Shown: positions 23,546 to 36,050 of the stretch, piece by piece
How positions within the stretch are numbered: position 1 is the stretch's first letter
Layout: every line of letters begins with the position of its first letter
Assembly: GCF_000247695.1 (NCBI RefSeq)
Contig: NW_004624781.1
Location: forward strand, 11,078,182-11,142,181
From: Heterocephalus glaber
Lineage: Eukaryota; Chordata; Mammalia; Rodentia; Bathyergidae
DNA length: 64,000 nt
Direction of reading: 5' to 3'
Program-made: the position numbers and the translations under genes
Notes under the pieces: model-generated
The model's database searches: none
Told to the model about the DNA's origin: nothing
The model's input: the letters and a program-made list of their open reading frames with translations, nothing else

Positions 23546-25345
23546 ATAATGTTAAACAACACAAAAGGCAGGTGAGCTATAGACTCTAACTTGGGGCTCT
23601 TTGGGGCTCCAGATAAAAAACAGCTTTGGAAGTTAGACCTAGAGTTGCTGCTGCTGCCTTTCTTTTCTGTATTGTGTGTATGTACTGCAGGCTGAATGAT
23701 GAAGAGCCTGCAGAGGAATAAAACAAGTTGGGGTGTGTAGTGTTCAGAAAGCAACTTCGGAGGAAACACAGCTGGATTTTGTTGGTCTCTTCCTTTTCAG
23801 TTGTATTAGTGAATGCTGGTCATGTTTGTCTTGGTCTAGAGAAATAATCCCACTCTTTTCCTCAACCTTCTGTGTTTGAGTCCTGCCAGCATGAGTCTCC
23901 AATCATTAGAAGTCAGATGGGCATGGATGGTGCCAGCATTGTAAATCTCAGGAAATACCGTGCAGAAAGCTGAGGCCATCTGGACTTTGGACTCAGACGT
24001 GATCATCATAGGCCTCATCTTCACAACATAAACTTCAGGAGGAGATGGTATCCCGAGTATGAAAGCACTCTGGACAAAGTTTTGAGTGTGCTACCCTGGT
24101 GATGATGTGTTATTATTGTCCTCGTAGTTAAGATCAGCATCCTCACTGCTGATTTTGGGTTGGTCCATGAGGCCTAAATCTGAATTATATTGAGACTTTC
24201 TACTCTGAAGAACTACCTGTTGGAGTGTGTGTCCATTTATTGTTTGTTTACAAGAAACAGAATCCCTTTACTTCCTCAGTTCTGTCTTAGGGTGACAGTG
24301 TGCCCATGTGTTCTCTCTCATACTGTACTCTTTTAATGAGAAGACATAGTTATCACACTTTAAAAGAAGAAAGTGCTTAAGTGATTTCCTTTAAGTTGTT
24401 GATATTACCTATAGATGGGACCCCAAACATTCCATACTGGCTACACATGCCTTCAGCTATGGACTTCACAGCCCTCTAAATGACCCAGCTCTGGTGCCAA
24501 GTCCAGGGAGTGGGGGAGGCAATGAGAGCCACGAATTCTGTGTTTTTGTGGTCAGGAAATATTCCACATTTTTTCAAAAAGAGTGAAAAATAAATTCTGC
24601 ATGTGATACTCTAAATTTAAATCAGGATCAACCCTAAAACAAGTCAGGTAATGAACAAAGATATTCAAAGCACATAGCATTTGGGCCCTTGGTAGCCTTT
24701 TCTCTTGAACTTTGGAGTAGCTGGAAGCTTTTTCGTTCTCCCTCAAGCTTTGAATTTCCCCTTCTTCACTTCGGTCCACCCACACATTCGGGGGCAGGTT
24801 TGCCTAGTGTTTCGAAGGAGGCAGAGAGGTCCTGATTGAGTTAGGGCCTCACTGGTGCTTATTTAGTTGACTGTTTCTGTCTGAGACAGTGGTACCGGTC
24901 TGGCTCCCCCGTGTTGCTTGGTATCCACTGGCTTTCCCAATAGGCTAGATTTTCAATTTCAATTCATCCTTGGTTCACACCCACGGTTCTAACAGTTCTG
25001 CCCTCTGCTTTCCGGTGCCATGCAAAGGTACCTATGTATAGGGATAGAGATATACAGAAATTTTGTAGCTATGCGGTTTTAAAATTTGGTGGTAATTGTA
25101 TTTTTGTAAATGCGGAAATACAAGTCTCTGACGTTACAAATGTGAAAATAACATCAAAGTGTGAGAAACACTCTCACACTTAGATATTATTCTAACACTC
25201 TGGGGAATAAAATAGGCTTTATTGGTAGATTGTGTCTGCACTTGGAGGCAGTAAGTGGAATATATATCATATTATCCCTCCAACATTATGATATAAACAG
25301 CTAACAACACAAAAGTTTTGTTAAAGCAAACATTTAAGCAGGACT
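23546..25345. other. Unique non-coding sequence
   Basis: No exon, RNA gene or named repeat was recognised. A perfect 10-base inverted repeat with a 5-base loop lies at 25157-25181. Confidence 0.45.
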
Positions 25346-25350
25346 TTTTT

Positions 25351-25475
25351 AAGAGGCAGTAGTATCACAAGTTTGAGCCTCTCCTGGATAATATTTACAA
25401 AATAAAAAATAAAAATGACCGTGGATGTAGCTCAGTGTGAGGGCCCTGGGTTCCATCCCCAGTGCCATGACCAGA
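25351..25475 (+). mobile_element. 5'-truncated B1-ID composite SINE
   Basis: It starts mid-B1 ('aagaggcagtagtatcacaa'), passes an A-rich linker (caaaataaaaaataaaaatg) and enters an ID-like unit ('gtggatgtagctcagtgtga', 'ggccctgggttccatcccca'). The 5' half of B1 is missing. Confidence 0.8.
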
Positions 25476-25489
25476 CACAAACAAACAGG

Positions 25490-26345
25490 GACACTCAGTT
25501 CTTCTACCCGAAGGAGGGAAATGGTGACTTTTTGGTATGGTTTATCCCACATTAAAAGGAAAAGAAGATAGTAATTTTTTAATTCTTTGTTTTAACCAGT
25601 GGGTATCAAGGCTGAACAACATCACATTTGGCTCATTTCACAAATAGATGCATTTTGCCCATACTTGAAGAATGACTGTTCCTAAATTACGTAGCTCCTT
25701 ATCAGTTTATAATTTCTGGTCTGAATACCAGTCCTGGTCCTTGGTTTGCTTTCTGAAGCTGTCTCATCTTAAAAGGAAGCTAATTATGGACCACAAGTGT
25801 GGACTTTCTCATGTACTCACCAAAGCCAAGGAAGCAATGGAATAATTATAGAGAGAGACCTAAAACCAAAAACACATTCTCTTTGATTGGACAGGTAATT
25901 AAGGCCAAAAGAAGAACATTTTTTTAATGTGCATCTCCTAATAGACCAAATAATTGCTTGAATTTTGAACTTTACTGTCTTAGGGAAAAATAACTTTGTA
26001 AGTAGTTCTCTTAGGCCTGTGGTCTGTGGTAGGGGATCTGCATTTCTGTAGGAAGGGAGGATAATGGGGGAGTTTGATGAAGGACTGTTCCACCCCTCCT
26101 GAAAGCCCACCACCTCTGAAAAGTCTCCAGGTGTGGCCACACTTGTTCCATTTATTGGGTCAAGGACAATCAGAACAAGTCTAAAGGTTGAAAATTACAC
26201 CCTGTACTTTGTTATCTGCAGTGAGATTTTATGAAAGCTTGTATTTTTATAAATCAAACTTGGGCAATCACGTAGTTTTGTATTATTAGTCTGACTCCTG
26301 GGGTTGAAAATGGGAAAGCTTTACTCAGTTTCTTCTGGATTAGTA
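25490..26345. other. Unique non-coding sequence
   Basis: Nothing recognised. One open frame of 107 codons on the minus strand (25817-26140) has no recognisable domain. Confidence 0.45.
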
Positions 26346-26349
26346 AGAA

Positions 26350-26560
26350 AGACCAGCCCTTATTGAGTTCTTGCTCTTCCTGGCTCTTGCCCAAGTGCCT
26401 CACATGTACCCTTTTGCTCCTGCCTTAGGAAGTTGGCGAGGTGCTACTATGTATGTCCCTCATCCTGCAGCGAGGGAATGAGGCACAGAGTGTGTCACAG
26501 GGAGCTGGCTTTCAACCTGTGCACGGCAGAATCCATGCTCTTTGCCGATACTAGCCTAGG
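26350..26560 (-). repeat. MIR SINE, antisense
   Basis: The order 'cttattgagttcttgctctt', 'gcgagggaatgaggcacaga', then 'gctggctttcaacctgtgca' corresponds to the reverse complement of MIR. The copy is diverged. Confidence 0.55.
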
Positions 26561-29500
26561 TGTTCTTATAGAAGAAGGGAAATCATTTTTCAGGCCAAAC
26601 TGATGGAGAAACTTAACAGACTGTATTAATCCTATTCATCACCAGTTAAGCCCTAAAATCTGTGTTCAGAGTGGCCTGGCCAAGCCAATGCTCAGACTTT
26701 GGGAACTTTCTGGAAAGACATGAAATTTCATTGAGTCAGGTGGCTAAATCAGAGTGCTCATTGTGGGAGTCAAATAAGAGGGTCTGATGCTGGGGGAAAG
26801 AGCCCCAGAGATTTTCACTTAGTAAAGTGCTTCTAGAAATCAATGACCTGCCTGCCCGAGTCTGCGGCCATATTCTGAAAGAAAGCAGACAGTGATGTTA
26901 ACATACGTATGTGGCCTCTCCTATCAGGTAGTTGCATTTTGGCAGGATGCTCATGAGACACTGCCTTCTTGTGGGGGAATTTAAATGTATGTTGGTGCAG
27001 TTGGAGATTGATTTTCATTGCACCTGAGGGTACGGTAGGAGAAATGGTAGGTGTCAGAAAAGGTAAGGGCGTGCCGAGGCTCACTTTGGGCTGAAGGAGA
27101 GTGGAGAAAGTAAGTGCATGGTGCCTGCATAGGTGGTCACGGTGTGGGAACACCTGGCTGCTCCTTCCCCAAGCCTCCCTAACCTAGTGGCTGCTCCTCC
27201 TGGGCTTGACTGCCGGCCTCTGACGCATCCATGCTCTTCTGCTCTGGCTTTCTTCATGCTGTTAGATGCTCTCTAGATTCTTTTGGGTTTAGCTTATTTT
27301 GTTTCCACAATAAGATAGTTATGTAAACCTGCTGTGTGGGCAAATTAAATTTATTTTACTGGTATTACAATCATTACCCTAAGTTTTGTGACAGTCATGT
27401 ATGCAAATTTGTACGTATCCCGTAGTTAGAAAGCTTAGAAAGGTGTCAAGGACTGCTTTCTCTTTGTACCCCAGAAGTTGTTAGTCACTAGGCAGAAACG
27501 TATATATTATCGGATTGATTTTATTTCACATATACATCCATAATTCAGAAAATATTTCCTTTTTTTAAGGAATACATCTTTTTTAAAAGAACATTTATTC
27601 TTTTGTTTGGGGATAATGAACAAAGCTGTTGTTTCCCATATGCATTTTCCAGTTTTACTTTTGGAGAGTTTACCTTTTGAAGCATACTTAGTTATTATTA
27701 TACTATTGTGTTCCCATACTTTGATGAATCTAATAAAAAAAACAGGCTATTTTTATTAACTGCCAGATTTCATAACCATGGAGCGTTCCACTTTGATACA
27801 AAGAGAAATATAACAGGATTTATTCAGCGAGTTCTTTATATTTATGTGAGTGTGAATAGTGAAAACAATGCACATTTGTACAAGTCCCTCTTATAAATGC
27901 ACCACGCATATGGTGGCACCAGACATATGGGCTGCCGGAAGTATGAGTGACCTTATTTATGGCACAGTAGTTAGCTCAGTGTTTGTTCTTTCTGTTGTTT
28001 GCATTTCTGACAGTAGTACTGTTACAGCAGACTTAGACTATATCTAAAAGGCAGAGCAAATTCTATTTATGTTTATAATTGCTGAAGAACAAGCCCCATA
28101 TTAGTGCGCTTCCGGGTTTTTTTGAATTGTAATTATAACACATTGAAATTTATATTTTCATTAGTCATCTTTGACATTATTTATTAGAGTATTATGAGAT
28201 TGCTAATTAAAAATAAAATTGGAAAGAAAAAAGAGGCAGAACTGGGATATTTAATGCCAGTGAAATATGGACAACGATGATTATGTTTTCTTTACTGTGA
28301 AAAAATTTTTTTCCAATGGCAATGACCACCTAGCGACATTCTGCTGAGTGGACTTTGTTTTGCCATAATGGAGGTCATGGTCTATTGATCATTCAAACAT
28401 CTGCGAAGATACAAAAATTAATAATTTTCTTGTTGACATGTGTATATGCTAGCATTTAACGTGGTGGTACTTTGAGGAAATTAAGATGAATTGAATTTAT
28501 TTTTCCTGAATGGAATGGTTTTTGTAAACCACTCTGAACTGTGCATTTCAGTGAATTTCTCCTTCGATTTTATACCAAGAGTAGACAGATTAGTGAGCAA
28601 ATGCCTTCTTTTTTAAAGACTTGAATGCAAATCTGATTTCTGTTTTTAAAAGTGAGAGGGAGAGAGGGCAGGAGAAAGTGAGAGAGAAATGCCCAGTGGG
28701 GCATGAGCTCCACCCAGATGCCTGCTCCCCTGGTCCTCCGGGTCACAATCCACCCCTGCTAGCTTTCCGAATGCAATTTTCCTTCTTTACCCATTTTGAC
28801 ATTTAACCCAAAAAGAAGACTGACCTGTCAGGGTAACAAGTCCAGGTGGTCAGAACTGAGAACCAGCCTTCTCCACTGTTGCCCTCTTCCCCTGCCCTAC
28901 CTGAGCTGGAATTTCTGCTCAGTGTTGTTCCACGGCACTAAATAAGCTCAGATGTTGGCACATTGCCTTCCATTTCATAGTAAATGAGCAAATATATAAG
29001 AAGTGCTTAGAGCCTCGTCTGACCCACAGTAAATGGCATAGCGAGCTTGCATTTAGCATAATAGGAGTATTGGATCCCTATTTCTGGAGTTTTCCAGCAG
29101 ATAGCCAAAGCCCTCTCTCCTCTCTCTGTCCTTCCCCACAAGCTTCTGCCCCACCCTGCACTGGAACAGCTTCCAAAGAGACTGCAGCTGTGCCCCCTTG
29201 GGAAAAATGGAGTCACCCTGCCCCTGGCAAGCGCTGCTTCAATCTGCCAGGAGTCTGTTTCACCGAAGATTCTAGATTTCCTTTCTCCAGATGATTCGCT
29301 CTCACCCCACTGATTTGTTTATTTTTAATGGAGAAAATGCAGATAGGATTTATTTATTTTTGCAAAGTCATGATCAGGATCAGGCTACCTGGAGAGTTAC
29401 TGAAATAGGCCCCAGGAAAAGCAGAGAGTCAGGGACATTAGTGACTGTCAACATGTCCCAGAGGCCAAGTGGGGTGCTCATGCTGGTTGGGAAGGCCCAT

Positions 29501-29600
29501 GCTCAGGGTGGTTTGTGTTTTGCCTCACTGAATATTACAGAAGGCTGAGTAGCACATGCATACTCTAGACTACATACGTGTGCTCATGTTGCTTGTGTGC
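26561..29600. other. Unique sequence with an AT-rich, repeat-free block (27290-28620)
   Basis: About 3 kb without repeats I can name. The 27290-28620 interval is AT-rich and rich in homeobox-like taat/atta cores (for example 'gtcatctttgacattattta' near 28165 and 'gctaattaaaaataaaattg' near 28202). Absence of repeats over more than 1 kb is compatible with a conserved regulatory block. The sequence alone does not establish this. No exon was found. Confidence 0.3.
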
Positions 29601-29604
29601 ACGC

Positions 29605-29710
29605 AGCATTAGGAAGCCTTCTATTTGCAGTCAGGAGACCTGGGCTTCCTCATTACTGATACACTGTTTATAAAACCTAGCTGAGTTTGAGGATTAATTG
29701 TGAAGACAGA
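29605..29710 (+). repeat. MIR SINE fragment
   Basis: The stretch 'tttgcagtcaggagacctgg', then 'gcttcctcattactgataca', then 'tgaggattaattgtgaagac' follows the MIR sense order (agtcagacagacctgggttc, then aggattaaatgaga). Confidence 0.55.
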
Positions 29711-29759
29711 TACCAGCCTTCTCTTCATTGATTTTTTTAAAGCCCTTTTTTCCTTTCTT

Positions 29760-29850
29760 TCTGTTTCCAAACATTTTATTCGAAATGCTTCTAAACATAC
29801 AGGGAAGCTGAAAGAAGTTTACAGGGAAAACCCACCCCAGAGTGGATTTG
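29760..29850 (-). repeat. L1 3' UTR-like fragment, antisense
   Basis: The motif 'acattttattcgaaatgctt' followed by 'ctaaacatacagggaagctg' resembles the antisense of old mammalian L1 3' UTR sequence. Boundaries are approximate. Confidence 0.45.
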
Positions 29851-29869
29851 AACAGCAGTAAAGCCACCA

Positions 29870-30125
29870 ACTGTGATCACACACTGAATTCTTATGCTCC
29901 AGGTACTATGCTAAATTCTTTACCTATATTTTCCTCATTTAATCCTCTTAATAACTTTATGGCTAGATATGCTTATCTCCATTTTATAGGTAAAGAAATC
30001 AAGGCAGAAAGAGATTAAGTTGCATACTCAGAGTTCTTCTAGCTGTTAGGTGGCAAAATACAGTTTAAACCCAGGTCTGTTAAAGCTGAATTCGAAGTGC
30101 CTAACCAAGCACCCTACTGCCAAAA
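29870..30125 (-). repeat. MIR SINE, nearly full length, antisense
   Basis: One of the best MIR copies here. In order it reads 'aggtactatgctaaattctt', 'cctcatttaatcctcttaat', 'ctccattttataggtaaaga', 'aagagattaagttgcatact', then 'aaacccaggtctgttaaagc'. Each block matches the MIR reverse complement. Confidence 0.85.
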
Positions 30126-30970
30126 CATCTCATGCTGCTAACCGCAGAGCATTCAGCAAGTGTTACGTTGATTCTTCCGTTTTTTCATGGGCTCAAAATC
30201 TTTAAAACCCAATCTAAATGTTGTGTTTTCAGATCTTTGCCTCCCAGGCCTCTCTCTTTTTCTTTTGTCAACCTGTGAAATAAGTGTGTTGTAGACTTTG
30301 AGCCTCTCGCAGCCCTGCGATCGTGTAGAGCCAGGTATGTCCATCATCACTAGTCAGAGATGCACCTTTACCTTGTCCCTTCTGGAACAAAGTGAGTTCC
30401 CTTCATTTTCTGGAGCTGTGACTGGTAAACTATGATTTCACTATTATCGTAACTGATACTATCATTCCTTTTCAGAGCAGTGGAAAGATATTCCTTAGGC
30501 AGTGAGGATCCAAGAGGTTTCTTCTTGTGTCCCTTTTGGTTTTCACGGTTCTTTCTTTTTTTCCCTCCCCTCCTTGATAAGGAAGACATATCAGAGTGTA
30601 ACAGTACAGAGCACTTGGGAGGTTATATGAAAACTTACAGTACACTTGCAACTTCCTGCTGTTTGTAACAACCCTCAGAAATGGAGTACTTTGGAAAGTG
30701 TTCACTAGAGGGAATACTTTGGCTGACTGGGTGGGTCATCTGCTGCAACTCTGACTGAGGACTTTGTAGCCGAGAAAAGAGAGAAAGGTGATGATTTCCT
30801 CCCCTGTGGCTCTCTTTCAGCTGCAGTCAGGTTTGGGGATTAGAAGGTGAAGGCCGGAAGTTAGGTAGATAGAGGCCTTGACTTTCTCTTCTTTGATCTC
30901 TCCTGAAACCCTGGAAGGTTTAGCAGAGTGCCCAGAACTTTTGATCCTTTGACTCATCTGTCATTCATTA
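30126..30970. other. Unique non-coding sequence
   Basis: Nothing recognised. Short overlapping open frames are present on both strands. Confidence 0.45.
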
Positions 30971-30974
30971 GAAC

Positions 30975-31205
30975 TCAAACTTTGCATTCTACCGTTTAAA
31001 ACATTGTGACACTTTTCAAATTGTAAAATGCACATAATGTGAAATTCATTATTTAAAAATATACCATACCCTCTCTCTCTATATTTGCCGAACCCAGATA
31101 TTTCCCATAAATGGAACCATACAATATGTGAACTTTTGTCTCTGGGCTCTTTAACTTAACATTTTCTAGAAAACGTCACCTTTAAAAAATCATCAGGTCT
31201 TTTAC
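30975..31205 (-). repeat. L1 3' UTR fragment, antisense
   Basis: The segments 'attgtaaaatgcacataatg', 'cccataaatggaaccataca', 'aacttttgtctctgggctct' and 'taacttaacattttctagaa' match the antisense of the old mammalian L1 3' UTR ('ataagtggaatcatacagta', 'ttgtgtctggcttatttcac'). Confidence 0.7.
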
Positions 31206-32243
31206 TTATTTTTTTTCCCCTGAAATCATCAGTGGTACCCAATTTTTAAGCCTCTGGCGATAACTTTTGTAATACAGAGGAGGACACTATCTAAAAGTCA
31301 GGAAAGTTTCTAGAGACAGGGGCCAGCAAAAAGTAGCTGTGTTCCGTAATGCCTTGTAAAACCGCCAAATACAGCTTCTGATTTTTCTGCCCAGCTGAAG
31401 AGTCATTTAGTGTTAACCAGATATGTGAATTCTTAAATTATTCATTTTTTGGAAAAAATATTTTCAGTGACTTTAATTCATTAAATTGTTTCTTTATAAA
31501 GGGTTGGGGGCATTTGGGGACAGGAGTGGGTCCACAGTGAGCACACCCTGCAGAGGCTGGGGTCTCTTCTTGGGCACCATGTAAATTCATGTGCTAGACA
31601 GGGGCCTCGCTCTCTTCCTGGGCCACAGTGTGCGTGTGCTGATTGACTTCACGGATCACTTGACTTCTTTCCCTCTCTCGGGATGCATTGCCAATGTTGG
31701 ATTATGCCCTGAGAGAAGCGATCCCTTGTGATCTGCCTTTACTCCCCTGGAGGGAATTCAGAAGTAGTTCTCCCTAGCTGACACATATCAGAGCATCCAT
31801 ATGTGTCCTTGGCGACGGAGAAGCAGAGAAAGAACATTGCAAGCCTTCTGTAAAGCTGGAAAGGCCAAGGGGATATATGTGACAAAATCGATGGCACGCC
31901 CCAGGACTTCTCTCTCCCCATGTCCCTGAATTATTTGCCACAAGCAGCAGCCTCCCAGGGCTCTGCTGTGGTATCTGTAATTCTCTCCATTTGGATGGAT
32001 TCCCAGGGAACCCAGCCCCTGATCCTGCAAGTGGTAACTGCCAGTAGGAAGCTGCTGAAGTGACAGCATCACCGGGGATCTTGCGCATTTCGTGTGACTA
32101 ATCTTAAGTTTATATCCTGTTTGGCATTTTTCCCTTGCTTTTCTTTTGAAGTTTAAAAAAATAAACGTAAGCTAATAATTCTCAGGTCAGTTTACCATTT
32201 TTAACGCACTTTTCAAATATACTCCTGGAGGGAAACACACACA

Positions 32244-32284
<41 letters not shown>

Positions 32285-34060
32285 AACATTGTGATGTAAG
32301 GGAAATTCTCAAATCAGTCCGACTTAAGTAGAAATGACAAGTAAGCTGACTCCTGAAATTCTGTTTCAGCGTGAAACCAAAATCATTTTCCTTCCCTCTC
32401 TTCATCCCATTTTTTTTCCTCCAGATTTAGAATCCTATGGGTAAGCCTTTTCCACTGGCTGCATAATTAGGTGGATTAATTAACACCTGTCCTATAGGTG
32501 TAAGACGTCGATGCACAGACTGTGGACTAAGTCTATGCCAGACCACTTAAAAAGAACTGGTGGGGGGTCAATGAGTGCCCCTTAGACATTTTCATAAATT
32601 AAAAATGTTGAGAGCCAGCCCAAGGCCTGCATCCTCGCCAGAGAGTTGGACAGGGACGGAGCTGGGCTGGTGATCTGTTTTGATGGCCCATATTAATGAT
32701 GACAAATGAGCTTAAGGACAACTGTTGGAAAACATTGGAAGCCTGAGTTCTGTAGTTGAAATGTCCTGTCAAATTAGAGAAAATCAACTTAAATGCCAGC
32801 AGTGCAAATCTTCTGGAAGGCAACAGGAAGGAAATTCCTGGATCATCAAGCATGCAGCATACTTGAAATTTCCATTAATTTGGTTTGTAGATCATGTTGT
32901 AAGAAAAGAAAACTTTGAGTCGGGAGGGGGTTGCGGAATGCCTGCCCATTTCTTTGGGTAACTATTTGCTAAACATTTCAAGTCAGACAAATGACGACGT
33001 GCTGTTTGAACACAGGGCCTAAAAGTCATAAAAGCCACACATGAAACAGGTTTTTCTGGGGGTGGTTAACCCTCATTTTCCTGATCTCACACAAATTCCA
33101 TCTCTTGACTCTCACCAGTTTAAAAGCTGTGTTTAATTTGTTTAATAATCCACACGAAGATTTAATATTCCTGACTTGTCACCCTCCCAAGTAAATTGGT
33201 AATAGTGTTATTAAAGTCCCTCTGCCTTGAGACATACATCAAGCCCTTTCCCCTTCTGAGAAAGGCTGTGGAGCATTGTTTAACAGACACGCAAGGTCAG
33301 GGGGCACAGCCAGAAGTACACATGGAAGCTGCTGGATGACTGTGATACCACGCTGCCTTTCAGAGAAGGTTCCCTGCTGGATCATCCTGGGTAGGTGTCT
33401 CATACAGTAATATATTTATAATTGGATTTTAATTGCAGTCTGAGTTTAGTGTATGTGTGTGTGTTTCGGTTCGCCGCTACCAGAAGGACAATGCTCCAAA
33501 TGAAATTATACAATAAGGATCCCAGGGCAATTTGTTCTCTGCCAAAAATATATTGGAAGAATAAAATGCATGTGGTGTTGTTTGCCTTAGTTTGTTGACT
33601 TAACATCCAAAGTGCTTTATTCTTGGATGTTCTAGCTGGCTTTGGAGTTCACCTCAGGAGCACAGAACGGGGGACAGAGCCCAGGATGTATGTGGTGGGC
33701 TTCTTGCAGCGGCCTGCAGTCTCTGGGCATGCTCCTCAGTGACATTAAGTTTTATTCTTAAATCTGAATTGCGGATAGCAATAGCTATCAAGTGTTTATT
33801 GGAAGAGGTTGTGATTAACCAGGGTAAGACATGAAAAGTTTCTGGCATCTAGAATAGGAGGTGAAAAATGAGTTATTTGTTAATTACAACTCTTCGATCG
33901 CTGATCATTTTCTCATTCAGCACTCTTCTCTGTCCTCCGATATTGGCCATTAAAAAAAAAAAAAAAAAAAGATGAGAATGCTGAGATGCCGTTGAAAGAA
34001 TTACCTGTGTTGGAGATCCTCTGGCTAAAGTTTTGTTAGGATGAATGTGTTTTTGGTATC
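31206..34060. other. Unique non-coding sequence with a CA repeat and a poly(A) run
   Basis: No exon was recognised. A (CA)n array lies at 32235-32282 and a 19-base A run at 33952-33970. The A run has no SINE or polyadenylation signal in front of it. The 32860-33250 interval is AT-rich and repeat-free. Confidence 0.4.
32235..32282. repeat. (CA)n microsatellite
   Basis: About 24 CA units with one early interruption (cacagacac). Confidence 0.97.
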
Positions 34061-34064
34061 TGTT

Positions 34065-34250
34065 GTACAGCACGGTGATGATGTAGTTGGCAATGTATTA
34101 TAAAGTTAAAGATTGCTAAGAGAGTAGATTTTAATAATCTCACCACAAGGGAAGGGTGTGTCAGGGGATGGATACACTAGCTTGATTTAATCATTTACAA
34201 TGTATGCGTACCTACATCAGAGCATCACTTTGTGCACTATACTTACATAC
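34065..34250 (+). repeat. L1 3' UTR fragment
   Basis: The order 'cacggtgatgatgtagttgg', 'aaagattgctaagagagtag', 'ttaataatctcaccacaagg', 'tagcttgatttaatcattta', 'caatgtatgcgtacctacat' and 'cagagcatcactttgtgcac' matches L1 3' UTR sequence in sense orientation. Confidence 0.75.
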
Positions 34251-34254
34251 AATT

Positions 34255-35140
34255 TATGGGCCAGTGATGCCTTAGTGGAGTGGACGGAGAGATGTTTAAA
34301 GGCCTCCATTGGTCAGTGGATATGGAGACGCCAGGTCTGGCTGTTGGCTCGAGGGTACTAATATTAGCCGAGGTTAATTCCTTGTGGCCTCAGAAGAGGC
34401 ACTTTCTAAAGAAAAGTGACCAGAAGTCTTCCCAGCACTCATTACATAGCTATGCAGCTATAATTTCATGTAATGTGATATTTCAGAGAGATCACAACGC
34501 TAATACTTGTGTCGGTTGGTATTATAGTACAGCTTCCCAATGTGAAATTTTGCTTTCCTGGATCCTGTGCCACAGTCCCTGTGGCTATTCCATTATTGCT
34601 CACAGTAAATATGACAATATTTGACTGCTTTTTAGCTCATTAATTTTTCAAAATGTGCTCATGGAACTGATTTTATTTACATCAGAAACATTTGCTATCA
34701 GGGCTTTGATGGAAAATAGGAATTTTAGGTTCATCCCCGTTGGCAGTTCTGATTCAAGAGTGACAGGACAGAAAAGAAAAATCATAACAGTATGTGTTAA
34801 ACAAAGGAATGAGAATTATAAATTTTTAAAGAATGAATCCATTCATACAAAAATAATTGAAATTGTACAATAAAGTTACTCTTGTAATCTCATCTTTGCA
34901 AATGGGAATATTTGGGATCAAATCAAATCATAAGACATTCAATGTGATCTCACCATTCAGAATAGTTTGACATGTAATGGAAGTAAGCATGAATTCCACA
35001 AAATTAGTGGAGCTGTGCCCACTTGCTGGAAGGCCACTGTGCTCTTTATTGTTAGAATGACAGCATAGACATATTTTGCAATCTAACAATACCAATAAAG
35101 AACCTGACTACTTAGCAGGGAAACAGTAGCAACAATTTTT
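34255..35140. other. Unique non-coding sequence
   Basis: No exon or named repeat was recognised. A weak inverted similarity (ctttattgttaga near 35045 against its inverse near 35085-35100, with a 6-base interruption) was seen but is not called as an element. Confidence 0.4.
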
Positions 35141-35144
35141 CATT

Positions 35145-35370
35145 CTATAATTTGTGTGGTACTGGGGATTGACCCCGAGGCCTTTGCAGTGAGCTACATC
35201 CTCAGCCCTTTTGCATTTTAAAAAATATTATTTCTTAAATATTGAGACAGGTTCTGGCTAAGCCACTAAGTTGTCCAGGTGGGGCTCTAACTTGAGAGAT
35301 TCTCCTGCCTCATCCTACCAGAGTCCTGGGATTTCAGGTGTGCACAACCAAGATCACCTCCCCACTCTGT
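35145..35370 (-). mobile_element. B1-ID composite SINE, antisense
   Basis: From left to right it shows the reverse complement of an ID-like unit ('tactggggattgaccccgag', 'tgagctacatcctcagccct'), an A-rich linker seen as T-rich, and a B1-like unit ('tattgagacaggttctggct', 'tcctgcctcatcctaccaga', 'gtcctgggatttcaggtgtg'). The architecture equals that of the copies at 23.3 and 58.8 kb. Confidence 0.88.
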
Positions 35371-35374
35371 AGTT

Positions 35375-35579
35375 TGATCATATCTCTTTACCTGAAATAC
35401 CAAGGATAGTATCAAAATTCCATCAGCTCCTATAAATATGTATGGGGCATTTAATGTCAGGGCCTGTAGTACCCTCATCCCTTTTGACCTCACAAGATGT
35501 GCTTTTTGCAGCAATGTGATAATTGGCTTTTGATGTGAATACTAATGTTAATAAATGTAAAATGTGACATTTAATGGAT
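35375..35579. other. Unique spacer
   Basis: Short unique AT-rich spacer between two SINEs. Nothing else was recognised. Confidence 0.4.
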
Positions 35580-35595
35580 GAAAAGAGGCATTTTT

Positions 35596-35676
35596 TTTTT
35601 TTGGTACTGGGGATTGAACTCGGGACCTTGCACTTGCGAGGCAGGCTCTGGAACCACTGAGCTAAATCCCCAGCCC
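35596..35676 (-). mobile_element. Young ID-like SINE with 16 bp target duplication
   Basis: In reverse complement it reads 'gggctggggatttagctcag', 'tggttccagagcctgcctcg', 'caagtgcaaggtcccgagtt', then 'caatccccagtacc' and an A tail. It is flanked by a perfect 16-base duplication, gaaaagaggcattttt, at 35580-35595 and 35677-35692. The perfect duplication and near-consensus sequence point to a recent insertion. Confidence 0.95.
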
Positions 35677-35929
35677 GAAAAGAGGCATTTTTACATTCTA
35701 TAGTCTTTTTCATCACTACAGTGATAGGAAGGGTTGACAATGATAAAAAATTTTAAACTAAAAAAAAAAAAGGTCTGTTGGTCTCCACCACCCAAACACA
35801 TGCTTCTTTTCTCTTTTCACAGAGTGGACCAGGATAGGTATGTAAAGAAAGATAATGTTAATACCTACCATGGGATAGCTGCTGGGAAAGAGACCCAAAG
35901 AGTAGAGTGGGATAAGAAGGAATTATAGG

Positions 35930-36050
35930 CATCATTATGAGATTAAGGATGGAAAGTGAGAGATCCCTTCTCAGACGGGGAAACTGAGGCTTGGAGAGGG
36001 GTTCAGCCCTACTCAGAGTTATAAGCCTCTGTGGAGATGATGCCTGGGAG
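35930..36050 (-). repeat. MIR SINE fragment, antisense
   Basis: The block 'cttctcagacggggaaactg' followed by 'aggcttggagaggggttcag' and 'ccctactcagagttataagc' matches the MIR reverse complement. Confidence 0.65.
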
